Below, one piece after another: positions 48,736-61,400 of a DNA stretch of 64,000 nt. The notes beneath the pieces were generated by a model that saw nothing but the letters and a program-made list of their open reading frames with translations, searched no databases and was not told the DNA's origin. How positions within the stretch are numbered: the stretch's first letter is position 1; each line of letters opens with the position of its first letter. A program made the translations under genes and the position numbers. This DNA comes from Antedon mediterranea (lineage: Eukaryota > Echinodermata > Crinoidea > Comatulida > Antedonidae): positions 19,941,001 through 20,005,000 of the forward strand of contig NC_092680.1 of assembly GCF_964355755.1 (NCBI RefSeq), read 5' to 3'.

Positions 48736-49703
48736 GCTCTGAATAGTTTCAGTTCAACCAAGTAGACTTTTCTACAGACGTTACGTAGTACAATATGAAT
48801 AGCAAACCTTGCTTCATCGACCAAATTGGTATCTTTTTAGAACCTGGAAGAATAGATGTTGGTTTATTTTTTTTCGATCTTTTTGATCTATGATTTTATT
48901 CAAAACAAAATTGCTGCTTAAAAATTATTCAAAAGCAACACCTGTAAGAAATTTACTTATTTATAAATTATGTAAATAAAGTTGATTCAATTAAAAAGGT
49001 TGTCAACTTGTTAAGCAAGCTAAATTCAATAAGCTAGGCTAGGCTAGCCTCCGAATCCTAGCTTCTGTGTTGTGTGTAGGGCGCTAGTTCGCCGCTGTTA
49101 AGAGTTGGTAGGCCTAGTCAACTAGCTAGGCCTAGGTATGTAGTAGTAGGTCTAGGACCTACTTTCTCGGTCAGGTAGAGTAGTAGTAAAGCCCAAGCCA
49201 TCCATGTCTACACATTCAATATGTTAATTATTATTTTTATTATATTGGCAGACTTTTTTTTACCTTCAAAAAAGCAAATAAAGGAAGAAAATGAATACAT
49301 ATTAATAAATAATACTAAACCTATAATGCCTTGGCCTATATTGATTTTAAATGGATAGCCTAGCTAGGCATAAACGATAATATAAAACATTTTTTTTAAC
49401 CAAAAATATTGATGAAACAGAATTTTTAAAAGCTGATGAGACTTAGATTGTTTTTCCCATTCATGTGACGTAAAATGAGTTTATTTGTGTTTCACTCGTC
49501 TCTGGTTAAACGATGTGACCTACTACTATATTTGTGTTGAATAAACAATGATTTTAATATTATTTAGAACCATTCTGACAATAATAGATTTGATGTTGCT
49601 GCTGGTAGTAGGACTACATACTGTAAAATGTTAACTATATCTACTATATGTTTTATCTTGTTGATAGATAACACTCTTATTCCTACCATCACTTGTACGG
49701 TGT

Positions 49704-51807
49704 ATGTGTGGCAATTCATACTCAATTATGGCCGGCTCAGCAACAGTCAAGCCAACAGCCAAACATACAGCCTCGGTTTGTATCAACCTTTTAATTTACT
49801 TTTTCAAATGTTAATTAATTCACAATTTTTACTTTCAATTTGTCCAATTGACACATCCTTTGTATGCCCTTTATTATTATTATTATTATATATTTTTCCT
49901 ATTCATAGTAATCAATTTGTGCCTAGAATAGATATTAATTTAACTTTTTTTTCAGGTTATCTTTCTACATGGCTTGGGTGATACTGGGTAAGTGACAATA
50001 TAGTGAAAATATTTGTTTTTAAATAATTATAATTAAACAATAATTTATATACATCATTCATTTTTGTGGTGTTCTCTTATTTTTCATTTGTGTTAGACAT
50101 TCATGGGCTGCAGGACTAGATTCGTTTAAAGAACCTCATATCAAGTACATTTGTCCAACAGCGTAAGTATTAATTAACAATTATTATACTGAATAAATGA
50201 AATTGTACAAATAAGACACAAAGAATAAGTAACACAATAGACTATACGGTAGCAATTATAAACAGTCTAAAACATTATTTTTCTTTACATAGGCCCACAA
50301 TACCTGTGACTCTAAACAGTGGATTTCAAATGCCTGCCTGGTTTGATATTGTTTCGTTATCATTTACTGGTAGTGAAGATTCTGCTGGTATTATCAATTC
50401 ATCTAAACTTAGTAAGTCTTCAATTGTGTTAAGGTGGAAAAATGAGTTCACATCCATTACATAATTGTTTACTCTTTTTAAATTCATTATTATTACAATA
50501 ATTTAACAGTTTATTTACTAATTCAAATTAAACCATCTATTAAGTACAAAGTATTATTGAAGAAGAAGTGAAAGCTGGCATTGATCGTTCAAGAATCATA
50601 ATTGGTGGTTTCTCACAAGGGGGCGCTGTAGCTTTGTACTCAGCACTGTCAAATCCGCAACCCGTTGGTGGTGTAGTTTGTCTAAGTTGTTGGCTTCCTT
50701 TGCATGCATCTTTTCCAGAGGTTAGTGGTGTAAACATATTTATTAAAAACAAACTTGCACCACAAATGTCAATATTGTGCCATCTATTAGAAATATAAAA
50801 ATAATCATGAAATGTTTTTGTTTATATGTTGTAGGCTTCAAAAGGTGACAATTCATTCCCAATTCTTCAATGTCATGGTGACCGTGACCCTATGGTGAAT
50901 TATAAATTCGGACAGATGACTGCGAGTGTAGTGTCCAAAATGTGTACAAATCACACATTTACAACTTATCCAGGGCTAGAACACAGTTCATCAGCAAAAG
51001 TATGTAAAATATGATAAATATAAAAGAGTGACTCTTTCTTGTAGAATAAAACAGATCATTTTATTGTATTAAATGATAATATACAGGGACGATGACAATA
51101 ACTGACCATGACAATTAAATTAATGATGACAATGTCAAAGAATTGTGATGACTGCCAATTAAGATGATCAATGAATTTGACAACAATGCATGGTATCAGT
51201 TATGACTGAATGGTTCTGATGTCAGTCAAGGATGATGAAGATAATGTTGTGAATAATGAGATGATGATGCATCTTAGACTCAACAATGATGACATGAGGA
51301 TAAAGCACTGTAATAATGATAATAGGAGGTTTAGTTGTGTATTGTATGCTTATAACACTTAAAGATGTCCCCCAAAAACATGATGAATGAAGATTAATTA
51401 AATCAGACTTTGAATCAGTTACATTGTAGTTTTAGTTTTATTGAAGTTAATCACTTCTGTAGAAAAAAAAACCGGAAACAAAATTTCACTTATAAAATGA
51501 CAAAATAAATCATTAAATTCAACCAAAAACTCATTTGGCTGGCTGCCAATTTGACTATTTTTTGCTTTAAATTACAGTTTTTTCAGGTAAATAATTTTTT
51601 TTCTATCCAATTTTTGGTTAAAGTGAATAATGTGACATTACTATGGCATTAACAATTTTTAAAGAATTATTTTTTTCTGGGGGACAATATATTTTTAAGA
51701 ATAATAGGTGGTTTAGTTGTGTGTTAGATTAAATTATTTAACTTTTATTTTTACAGGAAATGTTAGATGTGAAGAATTTTATCTTAAAGGTGTTACCACC
51801 AATTTAG
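49704..51807 (+). CDS. LYPLA2: Acyl-protein thioesterase / lysophospholipase (LYPLA1/2)
   Basis: An alpha/beta hydrolase that removes palmitate from protein cysteines. Coding exons: 49704-49775, 49956-49987, 50097-50162, 50293-50411, 50545-50720, 50835-50999 and 51757-51807. All phases close, giving 226 aa (human 230). I chose ATG 49704 over the in-frame ATG at 49728 because it yields MCGNSYS, matching MCGN of vertebrate APT1/2, whose Cys2 is itself palmitoylated for membrane binding. [13 protein letters not shown] forms the oxyanion region. The triad is Ser120 in GGFSQGG, Asp173 in HGDRDP and His205 in [17 protein letters not shown] and the end VLPPI are family-typical. GHSWA and DPMV lean towards APT2, but the gene may predate the APT1/APT2 split. 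Intron 6 holds MITE family 1 and a short hairpin after the donor. Confidence 0.95.
51023..51037. repeat. Perfect hairpin after the LYPLA exon 6 donor
   Basis: AAAGAGT-G-ACTCTTT, starting 24 bases into intron 6. Same AGAGT/ACTCT core as the palindromes at 428, 11348 and 45105. Confidence 0.6.
51363..51694. mobile_element. MITE family 1, full-length copy
   Basis: 332 bp flanked by TTAA on both sides (51359-51362, 51695-51698). The left TIR has lost a few bases (AGATGTCCCCC) while the right keeps GGGGGACAATATATTT. The interior matches 15882-16219 throughout. It ends 62 bp before the acceptor of the last LYPLA exon. Confidence 0.8.
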
Positions 51808-52024
51808 TAATTCTGCAATATCATCAGAAATTAATATATTTCAACGATATGGGTGACTGCTACAACTTGCTGGTTCTTCTGACTTACTATGACTCATTCA
51901 TAACATTTCATACAAAAACGTATTGTTTATAAAATTATTCCGTATCCATTTTTTAGACAATGTCTTTCAAAATATAGAATTGTAACAATGTATAATTGTA
52001 ATAATGTATTAGCACATTTTGTAG

Positions 52025-52745
52025 TAAACATTTGTATTTGTGTATAGCATAATCACAACTGTGAATTACTTAGACGTCTGGTATAACCTTTCAAAAGTGG
52101 TTGCATCGAATGCTGTACCGTGAATTCTACAATATATTGATCGCTGTTAAGTTATTTCAGGAGCTTTTAACTGTAGTAAATGCATTATATAATGCAAAAT
52201 TTAAAATCACTTATTTTATTAAGTTTTATACCCCTCATTTGTTAATTTGGCAACAGCATGGAACTAATGGTGGAAGTTTGCTGTTCCTAACTCCTTAATC
52301 ACAAGGCATGTATTATAAATCTGGAATTGGCCAGATATCTTTCTTTATTTATCTTTATATATCTTCTTTATCTTTAACGCTAAAGTTTTAACTTTCTATT
52401 TTTCCTTTTCTCGTTTTCCAAATTTAGTATTAGTTTAGTTTCAATAAAAGTTCTGATCTTAACGCAACTTTTTGGATGTATTCTTTGCTAGATTAATAGT
52501 AAGTGTTACCATTAATGTAAATTAGAGCCAGAATCCCCATATTATCGAAAATAAAATCTTTTGAGATGTGGGTACAATTGATACAACTCTAGTACTTTCT
52601 ATATTTGCATAGTATAGTAAACAAGTTTGATTCTTATAAGATACATTTATTAAACGTCAGTGTTGTTTAATACTTATTCTTTACGGAGGAAATATTAAAT
52701 GTACAGTAATACTAAGTACAAAGTATTTTTGTCAATGTCAATTTT
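52025..52745 (+). repeat. Tandem duplication, copy 1 (LYPLA 3' UTR/flank)
   Basis: Colinear blocks shared with 53318-54200: TTTGTGTATAGCATAA at the start, TATAATGCAAAATT, CACAAGGCATGT, then TTTTTGGATGTATTCTTTGC, GAGATGTGGG.ACAATTG and GGAGGAAATAT. Overall identity looks moderate, so the duplication is old. Confidence 0.75.
52443..52448 (+). promoter_or_regulatory. Candidate polyadenylation signal of LYPLA
   Basis: First AATAAA after the stop codon at 51807, about 635 bp downstream. Confidence 0.5.
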
Positions 52746-53317
52746 TATACATAATTTGTTGTTGGGGCCGGCGCAGGTTAGCTCAAAGCCTAACAAATCT
52801 GACCTATTGTTTCCTAATCTATCCATTTCAGGCTGCCCGGCGAAATGAAAACCGTAAGAGGGAAACACCTAGTTCATCTCAGTCCACCGTTTTCATGAGT
52901 TTTTTCTTTTTCCAAATTGGTCGTCTCCAGATTCCATTTGACCCAATAAAATAGATTTTAAATAAATAAGAACTACGTTGGTTGATTGAGCGTGTGAGTT
53001 TTCACAACAAATCGAGCCGGTTATATTTCGATGATGGTATCGCCTCTTCGATTTGTTTGATTTTGTTTTAAAGATTTAGACTACCACGACATTTTGAATG
53101 CCTTCACTGCGGGGAACCAATTATTTAACCTTCGGTAGTGTCTAACATTATTTCAACACACAATTATAGGACCGAGTGACATCATATTTTTATATTGTGT
53201 CTCAAGGCAATTAAGTGTATAAACTGTATTTCATAATTCTACACTGATAAACTTTACTTTGCAAACTTCGCAATACAAACAATGTTTTCTAATTTACCAT
53301 TCTTTGAGAAAATTTTG

Positions 53318-54200
53318 GGGTAAACATATAATATTTGTGTATAGCATAAATCACATCTACAAACTACTCGTTTGGTATGTCCTTTCAAAACTATTGCATC
53401 AAATGCCGTACTGTGAATTCTGCAATTTACTGATCGTATTTCAGAAGCTTTCAACTGTAGAAAAAAATATATAATGCAAAATTGAAAATCACTTTGTTGT
53501 ACCCCCTCATTTTGTAATTGACAAAGTTGTTATTCAACAGCATTGGTTCTAATTGTGAACGTTTGTTGTTCCTCACAAGGCATGTGGGTTTAAATCTGGC
53601 ACTTGCCGAATACCTAGTTTCAAAGAAAGGTCTTTTTTTGGATGTATTCTTTGCTAGATTTATTTAAGCCAACATTCTCACATTTGCGTGTCGAAAATAA
53701 ATCTTCTTAGATGTGGGCACAATTGTTTCTAACAACTCTACTTTCTAAATCAAACTATTTATAATATTTTCAACAGATACAAGGAAACTGGATATTGTTG
53801 GATATTCAATAACACTTACGTCATCAACCGTGCAATTATTTTAGTATAATATTATATTATTGAGATTGACCACAAGAGCAGCCACGCGCGAGGGTCATTG
53901 CGCGTTCGAAAACCAACTTGCAGTGTATTTCGTACAATGTTAAAAATAATTTCATTCGGTGGAAGATGAAATGTTCTATTTTCCTAACCAATTTTTACCA
54001 TTGCACTCATGAATTATTCATTATTTGTACAATATGCCAAGTCTCTAAAATGTCTCTAAACATGTTTCTAAAGGCTAAATACGTTTGATTCTAGTAAGAT
54101 ATTTTAATTATACTTTTTGTGTTTTTTTAAATACTAATTTTTTCCGGAGGAAATATCATTAAAAGTAATACCAAAATATTTGTTGTTTTATTTTTCAATG
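53318..54200 (+). repeat. Tandem duplication, copy 2
   Basis: Same block order as copy 1, in the same orientation, 1.3 kb further on. An extra stretch of about 350 bp (53760-54110) separates the last two blocks. The AATAAAA of copy 1 is not kept here. Confidence 0.7.
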
Positions 54201-55439
54201 TTGAAAATGTTAGCAGTTAGTAGAAAGCAAAGCAGCGTGACAACTGTAGATATTCAACAAAGTGAAATTTTATTGCTATTATTTATCGACAATTTAAAAA
54301 AGAACGAGATGACATTGATATTTCAAATGTATTTTATTAATAACATTAGAACGAAATCTTTACAATATTTTTCTTTCAACAAATAAATAAAATGCCTCCT
54401 TAATGCATTTGTTTGTATTAAACATATCAATTTGTTATTTTAAGTTATTCTTTTATTGTGTTTAATGTTAATCTTAGAGTTTCCTTATAAAATGTGTTTC
54501 TAACAAAGTGTAAAATGATTCTAAATTTAGATAATCATTTTATTATTGAACTCGTCGTATGGTTTAGGACAACCTTTATCTCCCTGACTTAATCCAGGAT
54601 TTAAAGTGCTTACCTACTACCAGTGAACTTTGGTAAAATCTTATTGTTTGGTGGGCGAATTCTAAATAATGCCCCATAGAGATTTTAAATCCGAGTAATT
54701 ATTTTACTAAGGCGTGGTGGAATGTGTTTCGGTTCACTTATTTTCTACTCCATTCATTTTAATTTTTAATAGGCCTATTGATATGAAATACAACTAAATC
54801 TTGAACTGTATTATATAGTTATATAGTCGGTATTTTTGATAATTCATTTTAATTAATTTAATTTTCATTTGATAGTCACTATTGATTGTACTGTATAATA
54901 TAGGTATAGATAATTAAATTAACCTTGATTTCACTGTTTGTTGCATTTTTAGACAATCGATGTGTAAAAGACAGTCATTACAGATTACTAACCGTTTCTT
55001 ACTCATTTGGTTTTCATTTTTCGTCATATAATTTTCTATTTCTAAATTCCTATATATTTTCTTTCAAACGACAGTTTTAAGACACACACATGAGTGTTTA
55101 AGTTTTGCAACCCGCTCGCAATTTTCTTTCTGTAGGTAATTGATGCAGAAATAATGAATAGCAACCCACTCGTCCCGAACAGCACGCACCTGAGATTAGT
55201 TGTTATGAAAAAAAATAACAAAAAGTTCGATTAGTTATGCACCACTCCTTGGTTTACAATTGTGTTAAATTCCATCAAGCTAATTTTTACGATAAATAAC
55301 GTATCAGACAATATAAGTCAGTTTGCCACCGGGCTTGCCAAGAACACTAACAATGAAGCGCTTACTTTATAAGCACATTAAATTTAAATAAATTATGTAG
55401 ATTGACATCTGGTTTTTACCGACACATTGGAAACAAATA

Positions 55440-58400
55440 ATGGAGCGTTTTGATAGTAGTGAGTAAGTATGCATGATTTTTTTTCATTTCAATATAAACG
55501 ATAACAAAATTAATACAGTTAATATTTACTATAAAAAAAAAACCAACTTAAATAATACTGGTGAATCAATTTTAAATTCCTTATGTTGAATGTTATTGGT
55601 GAACTTTATTATTTTATCTTCCTTTATTTTCGTTGTGGAAGAATATGACATAATGATAACACGGCCAAAAATACTTGTAATGAATTATACAATGAGCCCA
55701 CAGAACCAAGTTATTAACAAATTGTGTAATTTATTTAACAGTAACTTGTTGTATCAAGCTATCACGGCAAGAGATTGGACGGAAGTGGAACGCCTGTGTG
55801 CTTCCGAACCACAACTTGTAAATACTATTTTAGACAAGGTATGTATTAAGCTCTATCTAAACTATCAAACTAGTTGTGTGATGTGCCCAAATATGGTAGT
55901 GATATGCCCAAATACGGTAGTGATATGACATCATCATGTCCATATATGGGCACATCACATTTGTTTGTCACAGAGCTTAAGTTAATGATTAGTCTAATTA
56001 AAATTGTTGACAAAAATATAAAAGTGATTTTAAAGTAACCAGTCTGCAATTGTTAATAATATGTATGGTAGTTAGTTAGCTTTCATATAAATGTTTATAT
56101 TTTGAAATTTTTATATGTAAAAAATGAGTAACACTGAATCAAATTGCAAACTAAATCGCTATTTATTTGAAAAAATCATATTATGCATAAACATTCATAG
56201 AATTATAAAACAACTTAATAAAAAGAGCCGTAAAGATACATTATTAGGCCTTAAGAAGTGAGATATTGACAATTACAATTTAGATTTATAACAGTATTGA
56301 ATAAAACATGTAAAATAAGAAAATAAAGATACGTTTAAAATTAAAAGACAAATGGCTGTCCATAGAACGCAAAAGCTTGTTATGTGAGAATATCAATGAG
56401 ACGAAATATACCGTATAGCAGTGATGCGATACGGTAATTGTTTGATAGTCTTCAAAATGTTAATGATACCAGTGGATATATCATACAACAATTGGAGATT
56501 ATGATTATTGTGTAGTGTCTGTGTTCTTGATTTAGGAAAATGAGACATTATTAATACGAGCTGTGTGGTTGTATCATGTGCCAGAAGAGACAGTAATCCA
56601 GCTCATAGCTCAAGCATCAAGTGCTTGTCTTCAATACCAAAAGCCATTTGTGAGTACCGTGTGAATTCGTGTGTAAAGTTATTATTTGAAGTTATGTACA
56701 TTATGTTGAAATTATATACTAATTTTGATACCTTATTCTTTATTACCAAAAACATTAAAACAATAACAAACTACTACAAAGTAAGTGGCAGGAACACAAA
56801 ACTCAATCCCTATGACAAGAGCCAGTGTTACCAGCTTACCAAGTAGCACATAAAGATAAAATATAGCATTTCAATAAAAATATATCAACAAATATGTTGT
56901 TCCCCAGAGTTTGTCCACTGTTGTTCATTACTTATCTGGAAAGGGATATTCTACCGCATTGAAACGCATCTTGGAAAGAGAAAACCAACTGGTGAATACT
57001 TTGGGACAGGTTAGTAGATTACAAATGATTCATTCGTCATCTTGACGAATTATTTATTTGAGAATGTACTCTTTGTGATCGTAATCTTAAAAAGTAATCG
57101 TAAAAAGAAAGATAATTGATACACACAAATCTTAAATTATCCGGGAAAACACGCAACACGCAGAACGTAATGTATAAGCATTTTATTCCTACAGATACAG
57201 ATTTCTTTTGTTATCCAATATAATAAAAATTACAATTCTCATATACGGTATTGGCTTGCCTTAGATGAACTATCTTACAAATCTATGGTTTTGATGATTA
57301 TTTTTCCAAAACCATAGTGTAACATTTTTCTTACAATATGGACCTATGTCTATGTAAAGTGGTTTAATTTATGAATCAATAATTTATACGTTATAATATT
57401 AAATCGAAAATTTAATTTCAAAATCAGGAATTATATAGCAATTAGGAAATATGATTATTTATTATGCTTAAACTGGTTATGTAAGCAAATGCATTTTTCA
57501 ATTTGTATAATGTTCTACTTTCAGTATTTTGGGAAGACACCGTTGCATGTATGCCTCGAGTCTTCATCATTAACTTACAAGCAACATCACGAGACTGCCA
57601 TCTGCCTGATGACGTATGGAGCATCTTGTTCAATTAAAAATGAGGTAAAAATTGTCATGGAAATATATTTTTTTTGCGCAGATTATTTATCTGAAAAAAA
57701 AAAATTAAAACAAGACAAAATGTGGGTTCAACAGCACTTAATTTACTTTGTAGTTTTTAACATGTATTTAATGTTCTATTACCTGGCTAACTGATTTATG
57801 CCGAGATAATTCATAAAGACAGGTTTATCATAATGGATAAGTACAACATATTCTTAGTTTCGTAATTGGTGAGAGTATTAGACACTATACGTGGATTCTA
57901 CTGATGTGCCTACAACTAAACAATAACTAATGTTAATTAGGTTAATAGGGGGTTAATATGCATTATTAATTGTGTACTGTATATTGAATGTATGTAAAAG
58001 AGGGTTTTAATTTACCACTTAACGCAATTAAAATTCTGCAAACATTGAATTAATCTATTGAATTGTGTAGGACGAGAAAACACCAATTGATCTGTACAAT
58101 GCCAACAAGTGTACGAGTTATGATAGGAAAACTAGAAAGATGAAGAAACGAGAGCTCATACAACTGATAGAAGGCAAGTAAAGTTTGCTTTACTACTTCC
58201 GATTTCTACTTTATTATTTTCTTATTAAAAAATAAACCGGGTGTGTATATAAATAGTATACAATACACCATAACTCTATTGTATTTGACGAGTGCTAATT
58301 TATATATTTTTCAAACTTTGAATGGCAAGTTTTAAGACTTTTATAAAGGTATGTGGATAAAATATCAGATGTTTTGTTCAAACCCGATTAAACAAGAGAT

Positions 58401-61400
58401 CTTCGTTGGTTCAAAAGCTTGTAGCCTAATTGTAAGTGTTCGGTGAATCATGAAAAACCACAGTAATTTGGTTGATTTGTGTTAATTCAAAAGCCATTCA
58501 AAAACTATCCAAAATTCTTTGAAATTGCTAAACAAATAAGAAAGGGTTTAATTTAGTTCATGAACAAAATATAAACCTGCAACTAAATCACTGAATCATG
58601 AAAATCTCAGAATAAATTGTGATGATTTAAATCTATTTTTTAACGATTATCATTTCAATTTAAAATTTATTTTACAAAAAATATAATATAACTCAATACA
58701 ATGGTAACTTTTTTACATGGTTAAATATAATTTGTTATTGTGCTGAAAACCAAATAAACTTTTTTTAAGAACAACAACGTTTTTCATTTAAAATAGATTA
58801 AAACAAATATAGAACTGTTTTATTTTATTTTTTTTAAATATTTATTTTAAACGAAGTCATAGAGTTATTTTCGGGCTAACAACAACTATTTGTATTATTC
58901 CAATCTTCTCAATTATCTAATTCTCTTATTATCTATTCTGATCATTCATCAACAAATTATCGTAATATGTAAACATTTTCCAAAATAATTCTTAATTTAT
59001 TTATTTAACCTCGAATATTGTTGTATAGATCCTACGTGTACTTTAAAAAAAAGTGTGCTGCAACCATGTCCAGCATTGTTGCAACCATGTCCAGCATTGT
59101 TGCAACCATGTCCAGCATTGTTGCAACCATGTCCAGCATTGTTGCAACCATGTCCAGCATTGTTGCAACCATGTCCAGCATTGCTGCAACCATGTCCAGC
59201 ATTGTTGCAACCATGTCCAGCATTGTTGCAACCATGTCCAGCATTGTTGCAACCATGTCCAGCATTGTTGCAACCATGTCCAGCATTGTTGCAACCATGT
59301 CCAGCATTGTTGCAACCATGTCCAGCATTGTTGCAACCATGTCCAGCATTGTTACAACCATGTCCAGCATTGTTGCAACCATGTCCAGCATTGTCTAACA
59401 ACCATATTATATCCATATTTTGTGTCCTAGAATTTTCAATTCCGGCGGAAATTTTAGCTAGAGGTGACGAAGCTGTTAAAGTTTACAGGGAAGCTCTACA
59501 AAATGCTACAGTTACAATAGTAAATCCAAGAAGTATGTTCCTTGGGAAAGAAGGAGCTGGCAAAACAAGTTGCATAAAGGCTATTCTTGGAAAAGCGTAT
59601 GTTCATGTTAAGATTGGTATATTCTGTCAATAAATGAGTGTAAAAGTATGCAAATTAACTCATACCGTGTTATACAGGGGTCCCATAATTGATATTAAGC
59701 AGTGTATTCATTCCATCAGTCATGTCATGTTGCTGCAGTAGCAGGACCGCATGTTATTAATGTATCAATATTTCATTCAATAGTGTAGATCAAAGATACT
59801 ATAGCGCCACGAAGTGGCGCAAGATAGGGAACTCCTATCTCTTATACACTGCGCATGAGTGAAATTCCATGGGCAGCCATTCCGGCAAGCAAGTTACGCG
59901 ATCACATACCCCGGAAGTGTATAATAAACCATTGAACCACATCCACGTGTGACGTGTTATTGTTTGTTCGGGAAGTTTTCTCGTGTTGTATTGGGTAAAT
60001 TGTAGTGGTAAGTTTTTAGAATATATATTTTTTTGTTAGTAAACATTAACAAAATTATTAAATTGTTGTTTAAATTTAGTTCAGGCAGGCGTTTCTGCGC
60101 AATCCGATCTAGGGCCTAGTACTAGTAGTAGTAGGCTTGGCATATTTAATGCCGAATACTAGGCCTAGTTTAGTTAGTATGATTAATAAAAAAAAGTCTG
60201 GGAGGATGAATGATATTGATTGGCGTCTTGATGATAGATGGATCAAACAAGGCTTGGATGGATGGAAGATTAAGAAAAAAACTGAAGCTGTTCGGGAATT
60301 AGGAATTTTTAATAAAAATGTACAAGACAATATAGCGTTTTATTAATAATAACATTAACAGAAATAATTAAATGTAATGAAATCAAAAATCGTGAGGATG
60401 TTGTTATTGTTGTTAATTTGTCGTTGTCTTGCTTTACATGTTTGTTTGTCTTGTTTTGTTTCTGTTTGTTTAAACTCCAATATGATTACAATTTCTTAAC
60501 TGGCTACCCGTCACAAGTTTTTTTGGAGGGAAACCTCCAAATGTTATTACTTTCTGGGTGTTGCCTCTTAATTATTTATATTTAAATTGTTATTTTGTTT
60601 ACTTTGAAATGATAAGAAATAAATGTTATTATGAATGAATGAATTGTTTGTTTTTTTTATTTAATAAATTTAAATTATAAATTTGATCCTCATATTTATT
60701 TTGTTCTTCATCTTTATTTGAAAAATATTTAGTTAATTAATGTAAACATTTTTGAATACTTACAATTATTAATAAATAGTATATTGACTTTTGTTTTGAA
60801 TTTAAAAATGTATAGTATTTTAAAATACTATAATAAGTAATCAAATGATTATGTAACAGTTCGAAAAGTGACCTAATAATTTAATGATATATTTTTCCCT
60901 ATTTCAGAAAGATATAAGTCTGTCATCATACTGTAAAATTGAGAAGATAGATGATTGAGTGCAAAGTGGTATTTTACACAAGAATTAAATACAAAGGCCA
61001 GAACTGATGGACAATTATATTTCAATAGTAATAATAGTTTATATTTTTGATTCTTGAAAAGGAGCAGTATCCTATGGGATTACAAATAAAATCACTATTT
61101 TCACACACCTCATACTTTTAAGTGAAAGGAAATAACCAGAATTCAGTTATTATCAGTACTGTTGTTTAGGCCTATTGGCTTCTTTTGTAATACAAGAAAT
61201 CAAAATAATAGAATTTTCCTTGTATTTAAGAAGGCTAAAACCATACATTCGTAATTTATTTATTGAGTGTATTTAATTATTCCATCATTATTTATTAATA
61301 TTGTATAAAGTGAGATTTTTCAGTATTTTTATTGCATTTTAATCCTGTCTGTAATATTGAAAGTTGAGCTAATAAAAGTGGGTTGAAAAGAACAAATTAT

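Larger units (their letters stand above)
46834..49703. other. Divergent intergenic region between LRRC28 and LYPLA
   Basis: 2.9 kb that must hold both promoters. Contents: a near-perfect palindrome (46986-47019), a long-TIR transposon (47358-48735) and AGGCCT-rich short repeats near 47.15 and 49.1 kb. No coding exon. The frame at 47982-48347 (121 codons) lies inside the transposon and has no recognisable domain. Confidence 0.7.
51808..55439. other. LYPLA 3' flank and intergenic region
   Basis: No coding exon was recognised. The first about 650 bp is the likely LYPLA 3' UTR, up to AATAAA at 52443-52448. A segment of it is repeated further on (see the duplication entries). An unexplained GC-richer patch lies at about 52765-53100. 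Open frames are short. Confidence 0.65.

Noticed and set aside
55590-55741. Alternative start of the ANK-Roc protein within the open frame upstream of exon 2
   Set aside because: A good TTTAACAG acceptor lies inside the frame, and the short upstream exon 55440-55462 with GTAAGT fits its phase. The alternative is possible but less likely.
59057-59392. CRISPR-like array
   Set aside because: Units are contiguous 21-bp copies with no spacers, in an animal intron.
59018-59430. Several 100-190-codon open frames on both strands over the 21-bp array
   Set aside because: They exist only because the repeat unit is a multiple of three; no signal distinguishes coding frames, except the one frame that continues into the P-loop exon, reported as a finding.
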